Position numbers and translations under genes: made by a program. A stretch of 32,076 nt of DNA from an uncultured Myxococcales bacterium (GTDB taxonomy: Bacteria > Myxococcota_A > UBA9042 > DTJE01), in the NCBI GenBank assembly GCA_903847405.1, contig CAINDP010000128.1, positions 1-32,076 of the forward strand, given 5' to 3'. Shown one piece after another: positions 6,881 through 14,201 of this stretch; the stretch's first letter is position 1, and each line of letters begins with the position of its first letter. The notes beneath the pieces are model-generated. The model saw nothing but the letters and a program-made list of their open reading frames with translations, did not search any database and was not told where the DNA came from.

Positions 6881-8875
6881 TCAGAGGGGATCCGGAAAAT
6901 CCATCGACAGGAAGACGTCCACGATGGCCGGATCGAACCGCACGCCCCGGTTGCTGCGGATGAACTCGCGGGCCTCGGCGTCGGGGAGCCCCTGGCGGTA
7001 GGGCCGGTCCACCCGCAACGCGTCCCAGACGTCGGCCAGGGCGAATATCCGGGCCGCGGTCGGGATGTCCTCGCCCTTCAGGCCCCGGGGATAGCCGGTC
7101 CCGTCCCAGTTCTCGTGGTGGGAGTAAGGAATGTCCACTGCCGGCCGCAGGAACGGGATCGGCTGCAGCATGTCCCGGGCGTATTCGGGGTGCCGGCGCA
7201 TGACCTTCCATTCCTCGTCGGTCAGGGGGCCGGCCTTGTGCAGGATCGCGTCCGGGATGCCCAGTTTCCCGATGTCGTGCAGCAGCGCGCCGCGACGGAT
7301 GTGCACCAGTTCGGGCGGCCGGATCCCCACGGCCTCGGCCAGCCGCAGCGTGCTGGCGGTCACGCGCTGGCTGTGGCCTTCCGTTTCGCGGTCCCGCAGA
7401 TCCAGGGCCCGGGACCAGCCCTCCAGGGTCGATTCGTAGGCCAGCGTCAGTTCCTGGTTCGACCGGGCCAGGTCCGTGAACAGCGCCGCATTGTCCACGG
7501 CGATCGCCGCCTGTCCGGCCAGGGCCTCCAGGAACTCCCGTTGGTCGACGTCGAGGTCCGTGTCGGTCCACCGGACGACCTCCAGCACCCCCTTGACCTG
7601 GCCCTTGGCGATCAGCGGCAACGCCAGGCTCCAGCGGTAGCCGGCCTGGGCGAGGGCCTTGCACCGCGGGCAGTGGGCGGGCAGGGCCGCCGGATCCGAC
7701 GAGGTCACGGGGCGGCGCTCCAGCACGGCCACGCCGCAGGGGCCCTCGCCCGGCCGGATCGGGGTCCGATCCAGCTGGCGCGCGGCGATGCCACGGCTGG
7801 CGGCCGGGGCATACATCTGGGACCCGGACTCGAACAGCAGCACCGTTGCGCCGTCCAGACCCAGCGTCAGCACCCGTTCCAGCAGCACGTCGAGGGTCAC
7901 GTGCAGGTCCAGGCTGGACGAAATCGCGATGTCGATGGTCCGCAGCGCCTGCAACTGGGACAGGCGCATCGAGGTCTGGCGGTGCAGGCGGGCGTTTTCC
8001 AGGGCCGCCGCCCCGATGTCGGCCAGGATGCCGAGGGCCTTGATCTGTCCCGGGGTGAACGGCCGCCGCTCGCGCGTCGTGGCCACGCTGAGGACCCCGG
8101 TCAGGCGTCCCCCCACGACCATGGGCGTGCATACGGAGTAGCGGATGTCCGCCCGGGGATTCGCGGGGGTGAACCGCGGGTCCGCGCAGGGGCCCACCAG
8201 GGCCACGGCCTCCTGGGATCGGGCCACCCACCCGGCGATGCCTTCGGTCAGCGGATGCCGCCGGCCGATCATCACCGAGCGGCCCGCGCCACGCACCGCG
8301 GCCACTTCCAGGGTGTCGCCGTCCCGGGACGGCAGCAGGATGGACCCCTCGTCCGCCTCGCACTGCCGGATCGCGGCCTCCACCACCTCGTCCAGCACCC
8401 GCTGGAAATCCAGGGTGCGGCTGATGGCCAGGCTCATTTCGAAGATCGCGACCGTTTCGCGCAACTGGATGTTTTCGACGCGCAGGCGGCGGACGGCCAT
8501 CGCCCGGGCCAGGATCGGCAGGATTTCCGTCAGCCGGAACGGCTTCAGGAGGTAGTCGAAGGCGCCGACCTTCATCGCGTCCACGGCGGTTTCCACCGTG
8601 CCCTGCCCCGTGACGACGATGCCCACGAGGTTCGGGTCCGCCTCCAGGCCGGACCGCAGCAGCGAGATGCCGTCCACCTGCGGCATCATCAGATCGGTCA
8701 GGAGGATGTCGAACGTGCTGCCGCGCAGGATGGCCAGGGCCTCGTCGGCCCGCGTGGTGCCGACGGTCTCGTAGCCCTGACCGCTGAGCAGCCCGGTCAG
8801 CAGGGACAGGATCTCGGGCTCGTCGTCCACGACGAGGACCCGTCCCATCGAGGGCTGCGGCAGGACCATCGCCAT
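6881..8875 (-). CDS. Response regulator with REC, two GAF domains and HD-GYP phosphodiesterase
   Basis: This 664-residue cytoplasmic signalling protein has a receiver domain at about 10-125 (acidic D17/D18, phosphoacceptor D61 in LLTDLMMP, K111 in LLKPF), two GAF sensor domains at about 140-300 and 310-470, and an HD-GYP domain at about 480-660. The HD-GYP active-site signatures are intact: LLHDIGKLGIPD, HPEYARDML, SHHENWDGTGYP and ALADVWDALR. It should hydrolyse cyclic di-GMP when phosphorylated or ligand-bound. The second GAF contains an unusual HCPRC motif. The start ATG at 8875 follows GAGGGAAG and lies 12 bases after the kinase stop, so the kinase upstream is its likely phosphodonor. No membrane segment is present. 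Confidence 0.9.
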   Translation of the reverse strand: MAMVLPQPSMGRVLVVDDEPEILSLLTGLLSGQGYETVGTTRADEALAILRGSTFDILLTDLMMPQVDGISLLRSGLEADPNLVGIVVTGQGTVETAVDAMKVGAFDYLLKPFRLTEILPILARAMAVRRLRVENIQLRETVAIFEMSLAISRTLDFQRVLDEVVEAAIRQCEADEGSILLPSRDGDTLEVAAVRGAGRSVMIGRRHPLTEGIAGWVARSQEAVALVGPCADPRFTPANPRADIRYSVCTPMVVGGRLTGVLSVATTRERRPFTPGQIKALGILADIGAAALENARLHRQTSMRLSQLQALRTIDIAISSSLDLHVTLDVLLERVLTLGLDGATVLLFESGSQMYAPAASRGIAARQLDRTPIRPGEGPCGVAVLERRPVTSSDPAALPAHCPRCKALAQAGYRWSLALPLIAKGQVKGVLEVVRWTDTDLDVDQREFLEALAGQAAIAVDNAALFTDLARSNQELTLAYESTLEGWSRALDLRDRETEGHSQRVTASTLRLAEAVGIRPPELVHIRRGALLHDIGKLGIPDAILHKAGPLTDEEWKVMRRHPEYARDMLQPIPFLRPAVDIPYSHHENWDGTGYPRGLKGEDIPTAARIFALADVWDALRVDRPYRQGLPDAEAREFIRSNRGVRFDPAIVDVFLSMDFPDPL

Positions 8876-8887
8876 CGGCTTCCCTCG

Positions 8888-9784
8888 TCAGGTCGTCGGC
8901 GTTCGCGCCGCGGTCGGCAGGCCTTCCGGCGGCAGGACCACCAGCACCGACGTTCCGACATCCACGGTGCTCCGGATCCGGATCGTGCCGCCGTGCTCGG
9001 CCACGATGCGGCGGCAGATCGACAGGCCCAGGCCCGTTCCCCGACCCTCGGGCCGGGTCGTGAAGAAGGGTTCCATCACCCGCGGCAGCACGTCGGCCGG
9101 GATCCCCTGGCCGGTATCGGCGACCTCGATCTGCACCGAACCCGGCAGCGCCTCGGCGGCCGGCGCCGGTCCCACGCGGATCGTCAGGGTGCCGCCCCTG
9201 GGCATCGCGTCGACCGCGTTGGTGATGAGGTTCAGGAGGATCTGCCGCAACTGCTGGCGGTCGGCCTGGACCCGGGGCGATCCGGGGTCGAACTCCCGGA
9301 CCACGGCGACGCCCTGCTTCTGCAGGACGTGCCGGACCAGTTCCAGGGTCCCGTCGGCCTCCTCCGAGGGATCCACCGGCGCCCGGAGGGGCGGCCCCCG
9401 TCGGCAGGACACCAGGAGGCTGCGGACCAGGCGGGCCATCCGCGCGGTTTCCTGGTCGATGACCACCAGGCCGGCCCGCTTCGGATGGTCCAGGGGCATG
9501 TCCATCAGCAGCTTTTCGGTCCAGAGCATGATCGCCGTCAGGGGATTGTTCAGTTCGTGGGCCACGCTGGCCGCCATCTCGCCGACGGTCGCCAACTTTC
9601 CGGCCTGCCAGAGCTGCTCGGTGCTGTTCTGGATTTCTTCCCGCTTGCGATCCAGTTCCAGGGTCAGGACGACGAGGCCCCGGGACGTCTGGTCCAGTTC
9701 CTCCCGGAGGATCCGGATGGTCTGCCGCGCCTGGTCCAGTTCCTGCCGCAGGCGCGCCGCTTCGTCGTCATTGAGGAGCGTCAT
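8888..9784 (-). CDS. Soluble sensor histidine kinase
   Basis: This 298-residue kinase begins with a coiled coil (about 5-60), followed by a HisKA dimerisation and phosphoacceptor region with H76 in MAASVAHELNNPL. The HATPase domain has NLITNAVDA (N box), DTGQGIP (G1) and GRGTGLGLSI (G2). It has no membrane helix and no recognisable sensor domain, so input must come from a partner protein. The frame extends upstream, but the ATG at 9784 overlaps the RsbT-like stop by four bases (ATGA), the usual sign of coupled translation. Its position between the RsbT-like ATPase and the response regulator suggests that these three act as one pathway. Confidence 0.9.
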   Translation of the reverse strand: MTLLNDDEAARLRQELDQARQTIRILREELDQTSRGLVVLTLELDRKREEIQNSTEQLWQAGKLATVGEMAASVAHELNNPLTAIMLWTEKLLMDMPLDHPKRAGLVVIDQETARMARLVRSLLVSCRRGPPLRAPVDPSEEADGTLELVRHVLQKQGVAVVREFDPGSPRVQADRQQLRQILLNLITNAVDAMPRGGTLTIRVGPAPAAEALPGSVQIEVADTGQGIPADVLPRVMEPFFTTRPEGRGTGLGLSICRRIVAEHGGTIRIRSTVDVGTSVLVVLPPEGLPTAARTPTT

Positions 9785-10191
9785 GTTCGCCACTTCCGCA
9801 CCGTCACGATCGTGCCCCGCCCGGGCGTCGATCGCAGTTCCATCTCGTCGGTCAGGCGCCGCGAGCCCGGGAGGCCCATCCCCGGGCTTCCGCTGGAGGA
9901 CCATCCCTCGGTCAGCGCCTGATCGATATCGAGGATCCCCGGTCCCTCGTCCTCGAACACGATCTCGAGGCCGACGGCGTTCTGCCGGCCCACCGTCCTC
10001 CAGCGGACGTGGCCGTTCCGGGCATGGATGAACACGTTGCGCGCCAGTTCCGAGGCTGCCGTCACCACCCGCGTGACGTCGGCCAGACCGAAGCCCAGGG
10101 CGGTCGCGGCTTCGCGGATGGCCCGGCGCACGGCCACGACGCTCGCTTCCGAGTCGATGATCAACCGGCCTTCGATCTGCACGTCGCCCAT
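9781..10191 (-). CDS. RsbT-like anti-sigma/serine kinase ATPase
   Basis: A 136-residue single-domain Bergerat-fold ATPase of the RsbT/RsbW type. The N box reads ASELARNVFIHARNG, the G1 box DEGPGI, and the G2 region GMGLPGSRRL, all close to RsbT, the switch kinase of stressosome-type pathways. It could phosphorylate an STAS-domain protein or bind a sigma factor or SpoIIE-like phosphatase, but no STAS, sigma or phosphatase gene is nearby. The ATG at 10191 is chosen because it begins at the family's usual N-terminus; the Shine-Dalgarno sequence is weak and a GTG three codons upstream is possible. Its last four bases overlap the histidine kinase start. Confidence 0.82.
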   Translation of the reverse strand: MGDVQIEGRLIIDSEASVVAVRRAIREAATALGFGLADVTRVVTAASELARNVFIHARNGHVRWRTVGRQNAVGLEIVFEDEGPGILDIDQALTEGWSSSGSPGMGLPGSRRLTDEMELRSTPGRGTIVTVRKWRT

Positions 10192-10242
10192 GGTGCGCAC
10201 CCCGTTCCGGAGGCGGCCCCGCTGCGGTATCTGCTTGATTCG

Positions 10243-10271
10243 ACAGTGCCAGCGCACCGGGGCCCTGTCAA
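10243..10271 (-). promoter_or_regulatory. Possible promoter of the RsbT-like/kinase/HD-GYP operon
   Basis: A perfect -35 hexamer TTGACA (10266-10271, minus strand) lies in the 117-base gap before the operon. At 17 bases the -10 hexamer is CACTGT (10243-10248), a poor match, so only the -35 element is convincing. Confidence 0.3.
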
Positions 10272-10308
10272 CGCACGGGGGAAGCGGCCCGCGGCATGAC
10301 GCGGCGGT

Positions 10309-11451
10309 TCAGGGCCGGAGGGGGGAAGGGACCCGGCGGCGACGCAGGGCCAGGAGGCCCAGGGGCACCAGCATCAGGACGAGGGACGTCCACCGGCCCG
10401 GGGTGGCCGCGGCCGTGCAGCCGATGTTGTTGGTGCTGCTGACCCACCCGTCGTTGTAGTCGCTGTGGATCGTGGTCTTCTGCGTGTGGCCGTTGAAGTC
10501 GGCCTGCAGGCTGGACGTGTCGCGGCGGTCGTACTCGTACTTGTACAGGTCGCCTTCGCCGGCCTTCGGGAAGCCGTCCACTTCCCACGAATACTCGATG
10601 CCGTAGATGGGATCGCCGGTGTCGGTGTACCCCAGGGCCAGCACCGCCAGGAAGTCGCCGTTGTCGTGCCCCGATTCGCTTTCCCGGCGCAGGTCGATGA
10701 TCGCGACGTCGGCGTCCTGGACCGCGTGGATCGTCACCGCGCCCAGGCTTCGGCCCCCGACCTTCAGATCCACCACGTGGTCGCCGGGGGTCAGGGGGGT
10801 CACGACCAGCCACTCGCGGTCCTCGAACAGCCAGGTCTGGTCCGCGTAGGCGTCCATGCCCTCGCCGGCCTGGGACACCTCCAGGACGCCGTTGCCATAC
10901 AGGCGCCGGCCGGTCGCGTCGGCATATTCCACCAGGAAGGTCGCGGTGCCGCCGACCAGGACGTTCACCGGCCCGTTCACGCGGAATTCCTCGCGGCCGG
11001 CGTCGATGAACAGCGGGCCCGCGAAGGTCAGTTCGGCGGTCTTCGGCTGGGCGACCTCGATCGCGGCGCGGCCCCAGGCGCGGGTGCCCGCCTCGTTGCG
11101 CCAGATCACGACCTCGGTGGTGCCGGGGCCCGTGGCCCTGCAGCGGAAGTCGGTCTGCGTGGCGTCGGAGTGCCGGTCCCAGAGGTCCAGGACGCCCGTG
11201 TCCAGGGACTCGGCCCAGGCGCTTTCCAGGTTCATCTTGTCGTGGTCCCGGAGGGCGTACATGCGCATCTCGGCGCCGACCACGTAGGGAATGTGGAGGT
11301 CGTCGCCCGGGGGATGCAGCGGATCGAAGGGCTTGAAGTCGAAGACGAAGTCGAGGTCGTCGTGGAAGTTGACCTGGTCCTGGGGACAGCCGGCCAGGAA
11401 GCCCAGGGCCACGACGGCCAGGCCGAGGATGGGGAACGTGGTCCGTCGCAT
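10309..11451 (-). CDS. Lipoprotein with a MYXO-CTERM-like C-terminal sorting tail
   Basis: A 380-residue exported protein with no recognised enzymatic domain. The N-terminus has a lipoprotein signal with lipobox LAGC (Cys about 22). The body looks like all-beta repeats, probably Ig-like. The C-terminus reads NNIGCTAAATPG, then a hydrophobic helix TSLVLMLVPLGLLAL, then RRRR. This is the layout of MYXO-CTERM sorting signals: an invariant Cys, a membrane helix and an Arg cluster, processed by a myxosortase. The protein would therefore be lipidated at its N-terminus and also carry a C-terminal Cys tag, which is odd. GGAAGGAGG stands just before the ATG. It lies upstream of the RsbT-like operon on the same strand, with 117 bases between. 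Confidence 0.7.
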   Translation of the reverse strand: MRRTTFPILGLAVVALGFLAGCPQDQVNFHDDLDFVFDFKPFDPLHPPGDDLHIPYVVGAEMRMYALRDHDKMNLESAWAESLDTGVLDLWDRHSDATQTDFRCRATGPGTTEVVIWRNEAGTRAWGRAAIEVAQPKTAELTFAGPLFIDAGREEFRVNGPVNVLVGGTATFLVEYADATGRRLYGNGVLEVSQAGEGMDAYADQTWLFEDREWLVVTPLTPGDHVVDLKVGGRSLGAVTIHAVQDADVAIIDLRRESESGHDNGDFLAVLALGYTDTGDPIYGIEYSWEVDGFPKAGEGDLYKYEYDRRDTSSLQADFNGHTQKTTIHSDYNDGWVSSTNNIGCTAAATPGRWTSLVLMLVPLGLLALRRRRVPSPLRP

Positions 11452-11648
11452 GATCGCCTCCTTCCATAGGACGCAGGAATTGAGTTCCGGGGATCAGGAA
11501 GGAGCAAGGGTCGTGCCGTGGGACCGGTTCTGGGTGGGATGGTTTGGAAATACCCGATATGACGTTGAAATAGCGGCGCCAGCCAGGGCGGGAGAGGGGC
11601 GCCGATTCCGGCAGGATGGAGCGTGATCGCACCATGGACCCCCCGGGA

Positions 11649-11740
11649 GTGGAGGGTACATGCTCCACCCTCCACCCTCCACCCTCCACCCTCCACCCCC
11701 GCCCCTCGCCCCCCGCCTCCCCCCAACCCCCTGCCCAGGA
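11649..11740. repeat. Heptamer tandem repeat and G-rich tract
   Basis: Five tandem copies of CTCCACC occupy 11663-11697. GTGGAGGGT at 11649-11657 is the perfect inverted complement of ACCCTCCAC at 11667-11675, so a nine-base-pair stem with a nine-base loop can form. The minus strand of the whole tract is G-rich, with at least four GGG runs spaced by four bases in the repeat and longer G runs up to about 11740. It is a strong candidate for G-quadruplex formation. Confidence 0.8.
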
Positions 11741-11786
11741 AGTTCGCGACAATCACAGTGTCATACGCGTCCCGTGACGCCCGGCA

Positions 11787-11824
11787 GGCGCGTCTGCGGC
11801 GCGCAAGCGCCCGCAGCACGCGCC
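11787..11824. repeat. Imperfect long hairpin
   Basis: GGCGCG (11787-11792) and CTGCGG (11794-11799) pair with CCGCAG (11811-11816) and CGCGCC (11819-11824), with small bulges between the two stem halves. The loop is about 11 bases. No T-run follows, so it does not look like an intrinsic terminator. Confidence 0.6.
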
Positions 11825-11855
11825 GTGGTTCGCGCCGCGGCGGACTTCTGGATTG

Positions 11856-11917
11856 GGCCCGAGGCGACTACGTCTCCGGCGCGATTGGGATCGCGCCTAC
11901 GCCTCCGTGCTCGGGCC
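11856..11917. repeat. Branched palindromic element (closing stem plus two inner hairpins)
   Basis: An outer stem pairs GGCCCGAG (11856-11863) with CTCGGGCC (11910-11917). Inside it are a perfect eight-base-pair hairpin, GGCGCGAT-TGGG-ATCGCGCC (11878-11897), and a smaller imperfect hairpin, GGCGAC-TAC-GTCTCC, directly before it (about 11863-11877). The layout is a three-way junction. It could be a dispersed palindromic (REP-like) repeat, a structured RNA leader or an operator; one copy in this window does not decide. Confidence 0.55.
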
Positions 11918-11973
11918 AGCGCGGCCGCCGCCGTCGGCGCGAACCATTTTAGACTGGCGGGTCAGTTCGGGCA

Positions 11974-12003
11974 TTGACAAGCCCGGCGCGCTGGAAGGAC
12001 ACT
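11974..12003 (+). promoter_or_regulatory. Putative promoter of the ten-gene operon
   Basis: A perfect TTGACA (11974-11979) is followed after 18 bases by GACACT (11998-12003), a moderate -10. A start near 12010 would leave a leader of about 20 bases. The palindrome at 11878-11897 lies upstream and could be bound by the operon's TetR protein, but nothing shows that it is. Confidence 0.4.
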
Positions 12004-12030
12004 GGGGCACGCTCGCTTCCGAGGCAGGTC

Positions 12031-12723
12031 ATGAGTTCCTACGACGACGCCCGCAAGCAGGTTCTGGATGCAGCGATCACAATGACGCGGCGGGGGATGC
12101 TGGTCGGCACGGGCGGCAACGTTTCCGTGCGGATCGGCGACCAGGACCTCCTGGCCATCACGCCGTCCCAGCGCGACTACCTGGACCTCGTCCCCGATGA
12201 CATCTGCGTGGTCGGGTTCGACGGGGTCCCGGTCGAAGGCGCCTTGGCCCCGTCGGTCGAAACCCGGATGCACATCGCGGTGTACCAGGCCCGACCCGAC
12301 GTGAACGCCATCCTGCACACCCACCAGGTCCACGCCAGCGTGTTCGCGATCCTCGGGGAACCGATCCCGGCCCTGACGGACGAGCAGGTGGCGAACCTCG
12401 GCAACACGGTGGCCGTGGTCCCGTACGGCCTGTCCGGCAGCGAGGACCTGATGGCGAACATCCAGGCCGCCGTGGGCAACAAGTGCAACGCTTTCGTGCT
12501 GCAGAGCCACGGCGCGCTGCTGCTGGGCCTGGACCTGCCGCGGGCGCTGCGCAATTCGGAACTGCTGGAAAAGACGGCGCACGCCTACCAGATGGCCCTG
12601 GCCACGGGGAAGCCCGTGTGTCGCCTGCCCGACGACGTCGAGGCGGCGGTGTTCGACCTGTTGAAAAGCGATCAGCGCGTCGAGGTGCGGCGCAAGCGCA
12701 AGGCGAAGGAGGCCCGATCATGA
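12031..12723 (+). CDS. Class II aldolase (fuculose-1-phosphate aldolase family)
   Basis: A 230-residue zinc-dependent aldolase/epimerase-family enzyme. The zinc ligands of FucA are all present: H96 and H98 in HTHQVH and H160 in LQSHGALLLG. E77 in APSVETRMH is the usual acid/base. TGGNVSVR (27-34) and TPSQRD match the phosphate-binding region, which suggests a phosphorylated substrate. Such enzymes cut ketose-1-phosphates into dihydroxyacetone phosphate and an aldehyde. The frame is open upstream, but the ATG at 12031 starts at the family's N-terminus with GAGGCAGG before it. The stop overlaps the aminotransferase start (ATGA). As first gene of the putative sphingolipid operon, it could cleave a 1-phospho-2-keto sphingoid derivative; a sugar substrate is the alternative. 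Confidence 0.85.
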   Translation: MSSYDDARKQVLDAAITMTRRGMLVGTGGNVSVRIGDQDLLAITPSQRDYLDLVPDDICVVGFDGVPVEGALAPSVETRMHIAVYQARPDVNAILHTHQVHASVFAILGEPIPALTDEQVANLGNTVAVVPYGLSGSEDLMANIQAAVGNKCNAFVLQSHGALLLGLDLPRALRNSELLEKTAHAYQMALATGKPVCRLPDDVEAAVFDLLKSDQRVEVRRKRKAKEARS

Positions 12724-14162
12724 GCGACTACGGAATGACCCACTGGCCGGACGCGGACGACATCCAGGCCCGCCTGGATCGCCTGGTGCAGCAGCCCATG
12801 CGCAGGATCCGGCCCGATCGCCTGGACGAATACACGAGGTGGTTCGACACCCGCTGCGCCAAGTCGAAGGCCCTGAACGCCGAGGCCTGCCAGTACATCC
12901 CGGGCGGCGTCCAGCACAACCTGTCCTTCAACCACCCGTTCCCGCTGGCGTTCACGCGCGCCGAAGGGGCGCACCTGTGGGACGTGGACGGCAACCAGTA
13001 CATCGATTTCCTGCAGGCCGGCGGCCCGACCCTCCTGGGCTCGAACTACCCGCTGGTCCGGGCGAAGGTGTTCGAACTGCTGGAGCACTGCGGCCCCTGC
13101 ACGGGCCTGTTCCACGAGTACGAACTGAAACTGGCCGAACTGATCAGCAAGCACATGCCGTCCATCGAGATGTTCCGCATGCTGGGCAGCGGCACCGAGG
13201 CGGTCATGGCCGCCATCCGCGCCGCCCGGACGTTCACCGACAAGTCCAAGGTCATCAAGGTCGGCGGCGCCTACCACGGCTGGTCCGACCAGATGGTGTA
13301 CGCGCTGCACATCCCCGGCACCGGCGCGATGGAGGCCGTGGGCATCCCGCGGGGCTGCACCAAGGACACCATCGAATTCTTCCCGAACGACCTGGAGGCC
13401 CTGGCCGCCCTCCTGGACAAGAACGAGGACAAGGGCGGCACCGCCTGCGTCATCGTCGAGCCCTTCGGCCCCGAGAGCGGCACGCGGCCGATCCGTCACG
13501 ACTTCAACTACAAGGTCCGCGAGCTGTGCGATGCCCACGGCACCCTGATGATCTTCGACGAAGTCGTCACCGGCTTCCGGGTGGGCATGGGCGGCGCCCA
13601 GGGCTACTTCGGCATCAAGCCCGACCTGACGACCTTCGGCAAGTGCATCGCGGGCGGGTACCCGGCGGCCGGCGGCCTGGGCGGGCGCAGGGACGTGATG
13701 TCCGTGCTGGCGGCGGGCGTGCAGTCCGGGAAGGCGCGCGCCTACGTGGGCGGCACCCTGTCCGCGAACCCCCTGTCCTGCGTGGCGGGCTACTGGTCGC
13801 TGGTCGAAACCGAGCGGACGCAGGCCTGCCAGAAGGCCGGCCGGGCCGGCGACCTGCTGGCCAAGGGCATCCAGGACATCTTCGACCGCAAGGGCCTGCC
13901 GTTCGTGGCGTGGAACCACGCGTCGATCGTCCACCTGGAAACGTCGGGCGCGATGCTGGTGGACATCATGAACCCCGACGCCCTCGGGGAGGCGATGGGG
14001 CGCAAGCACCTGATGGAGCAGATGGGCATGGCCTACACGGCCGAGGGGCTGATCACCATCGCCGGCAGCCGGCTGTACACCAGCCTGGCGGACACCGACG
14101 AGGTCGTCGAGGCGGCTCTGGCCGGCTTCGAGCGCGCATTCGGAAGCATCGAGGGCACCTGA
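12720..14162 (+). CDS. Class III PLP aminotransferase (GSA-aminotransferase-like)
   Basis: This 480-residue fold-type I enzyme resembles glutamate-1-semialdehyde aminomutase and related class III transaminases. Motifs include GSGTEAVMAAIRAAR (phosphate cup), GAYHGWSD (Tyr-His stacking on PLP), FDEVVTGFR (Asp to the pyridine nitrogen) and the PLP lysine K308 in TFGKCIAGGYPAAGG. It is longer than HemL, with an N-terminal extension of about 50 residues, and its neighbours are not haem genes, so HemL is unlikely. Class III enzymes include FumI, which removes the C2 amine of hydrolysed fumonisin, a sphinganine analogue. I infer that a sphingoid base is a plausible substrate here. It is translationally coupled to the aldolase. 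Confidence 0.85.
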   Translation: MSDYGMTHWPDADDIQARLDRLVQQPMRRIRPDRLDEYTRWFDTRCAKSKALNAEACQYIPGGVQHNLSFNHPFPLAFTRAEGAHLWDVDGNQYIDFLQAGGPTLLGSNYPLVRAKVFELLEHCGPCTGLFHEYELKLAELISKHMPSIEMFRMLGSGTEAVMAAIRAARTFTDKSKVIKVGGAYHGWSDQMVYALHIPGTGAMEAVGIPRGCTKDTIEFFPNDLEALAALLDKNEDKGGTACVIVEPFGPESGTRPIRHDFNYKVRELCDAHGTLMIFDEVVTGFRVGMGGAQGYFGIKPDLTTFGKCIAGGYPAAGGLGGRRDVMSVLAAGVQSGKARAYVGGTLSANPLSCVAGYWSLVETERTQACQKAGRAGDLLAKGIQDIFDRKGLPFVAWNHASIVHLETSGAMLVDIMNPDALGEAMGRKHLMEQMGMAYTAEGLITIAGSRLYTSLADTDEVVEAALAGFERAFGSIEGT

Positions 14163-14201
14163 GCCATTGGGAAAAGGAGCCGCCCACCAAAGGAGGATTT
14201 C

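Larger units (their letters stand above)
11452..12030. other. Non-coding gap between divergent transcription units
   Basis: No convincing gene is present in these 579 bases. The left part (about 11540-11575) is unusually AT-rich for this genome and may hold the promoter of the minus-strand lipoprotein gene. The middle holds a G-rich heptamer repeat, followed by two large hairpins. The right end holds a likely promoter for the plus-strand operon. Short frames here run through the repeats and show low-complexity translation. Confidence 0.6.

Noticed and set aside
10228-10250. Sigma-54-like element upstream of the RsbT-like gene (TGGCAC on the minus strand)
   Set aside because: The ten-base spacing from GG leads to TC rather than GC, so the -12 element is missing.
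11660-11700. CRISPR array suggested by the regular heptamer repeat
   Set aside because: Units are seven bases with no spacers and no cas genes are present.
11787-11917. Intrinsic terminator or a known riboswitch class
   Set aside because: No T-run follows either hairpin, and I could not match the layout to a riboswitch I know. No plus-strand gene precedes it that would need a terminator.
12720-14162. HemL (haem biosynthesis) for the class III aminotransferase
   Set aside because: The N-terminal extension and the neighbouring aldolase, kinase and lipid genes do not fit haem synthesis.
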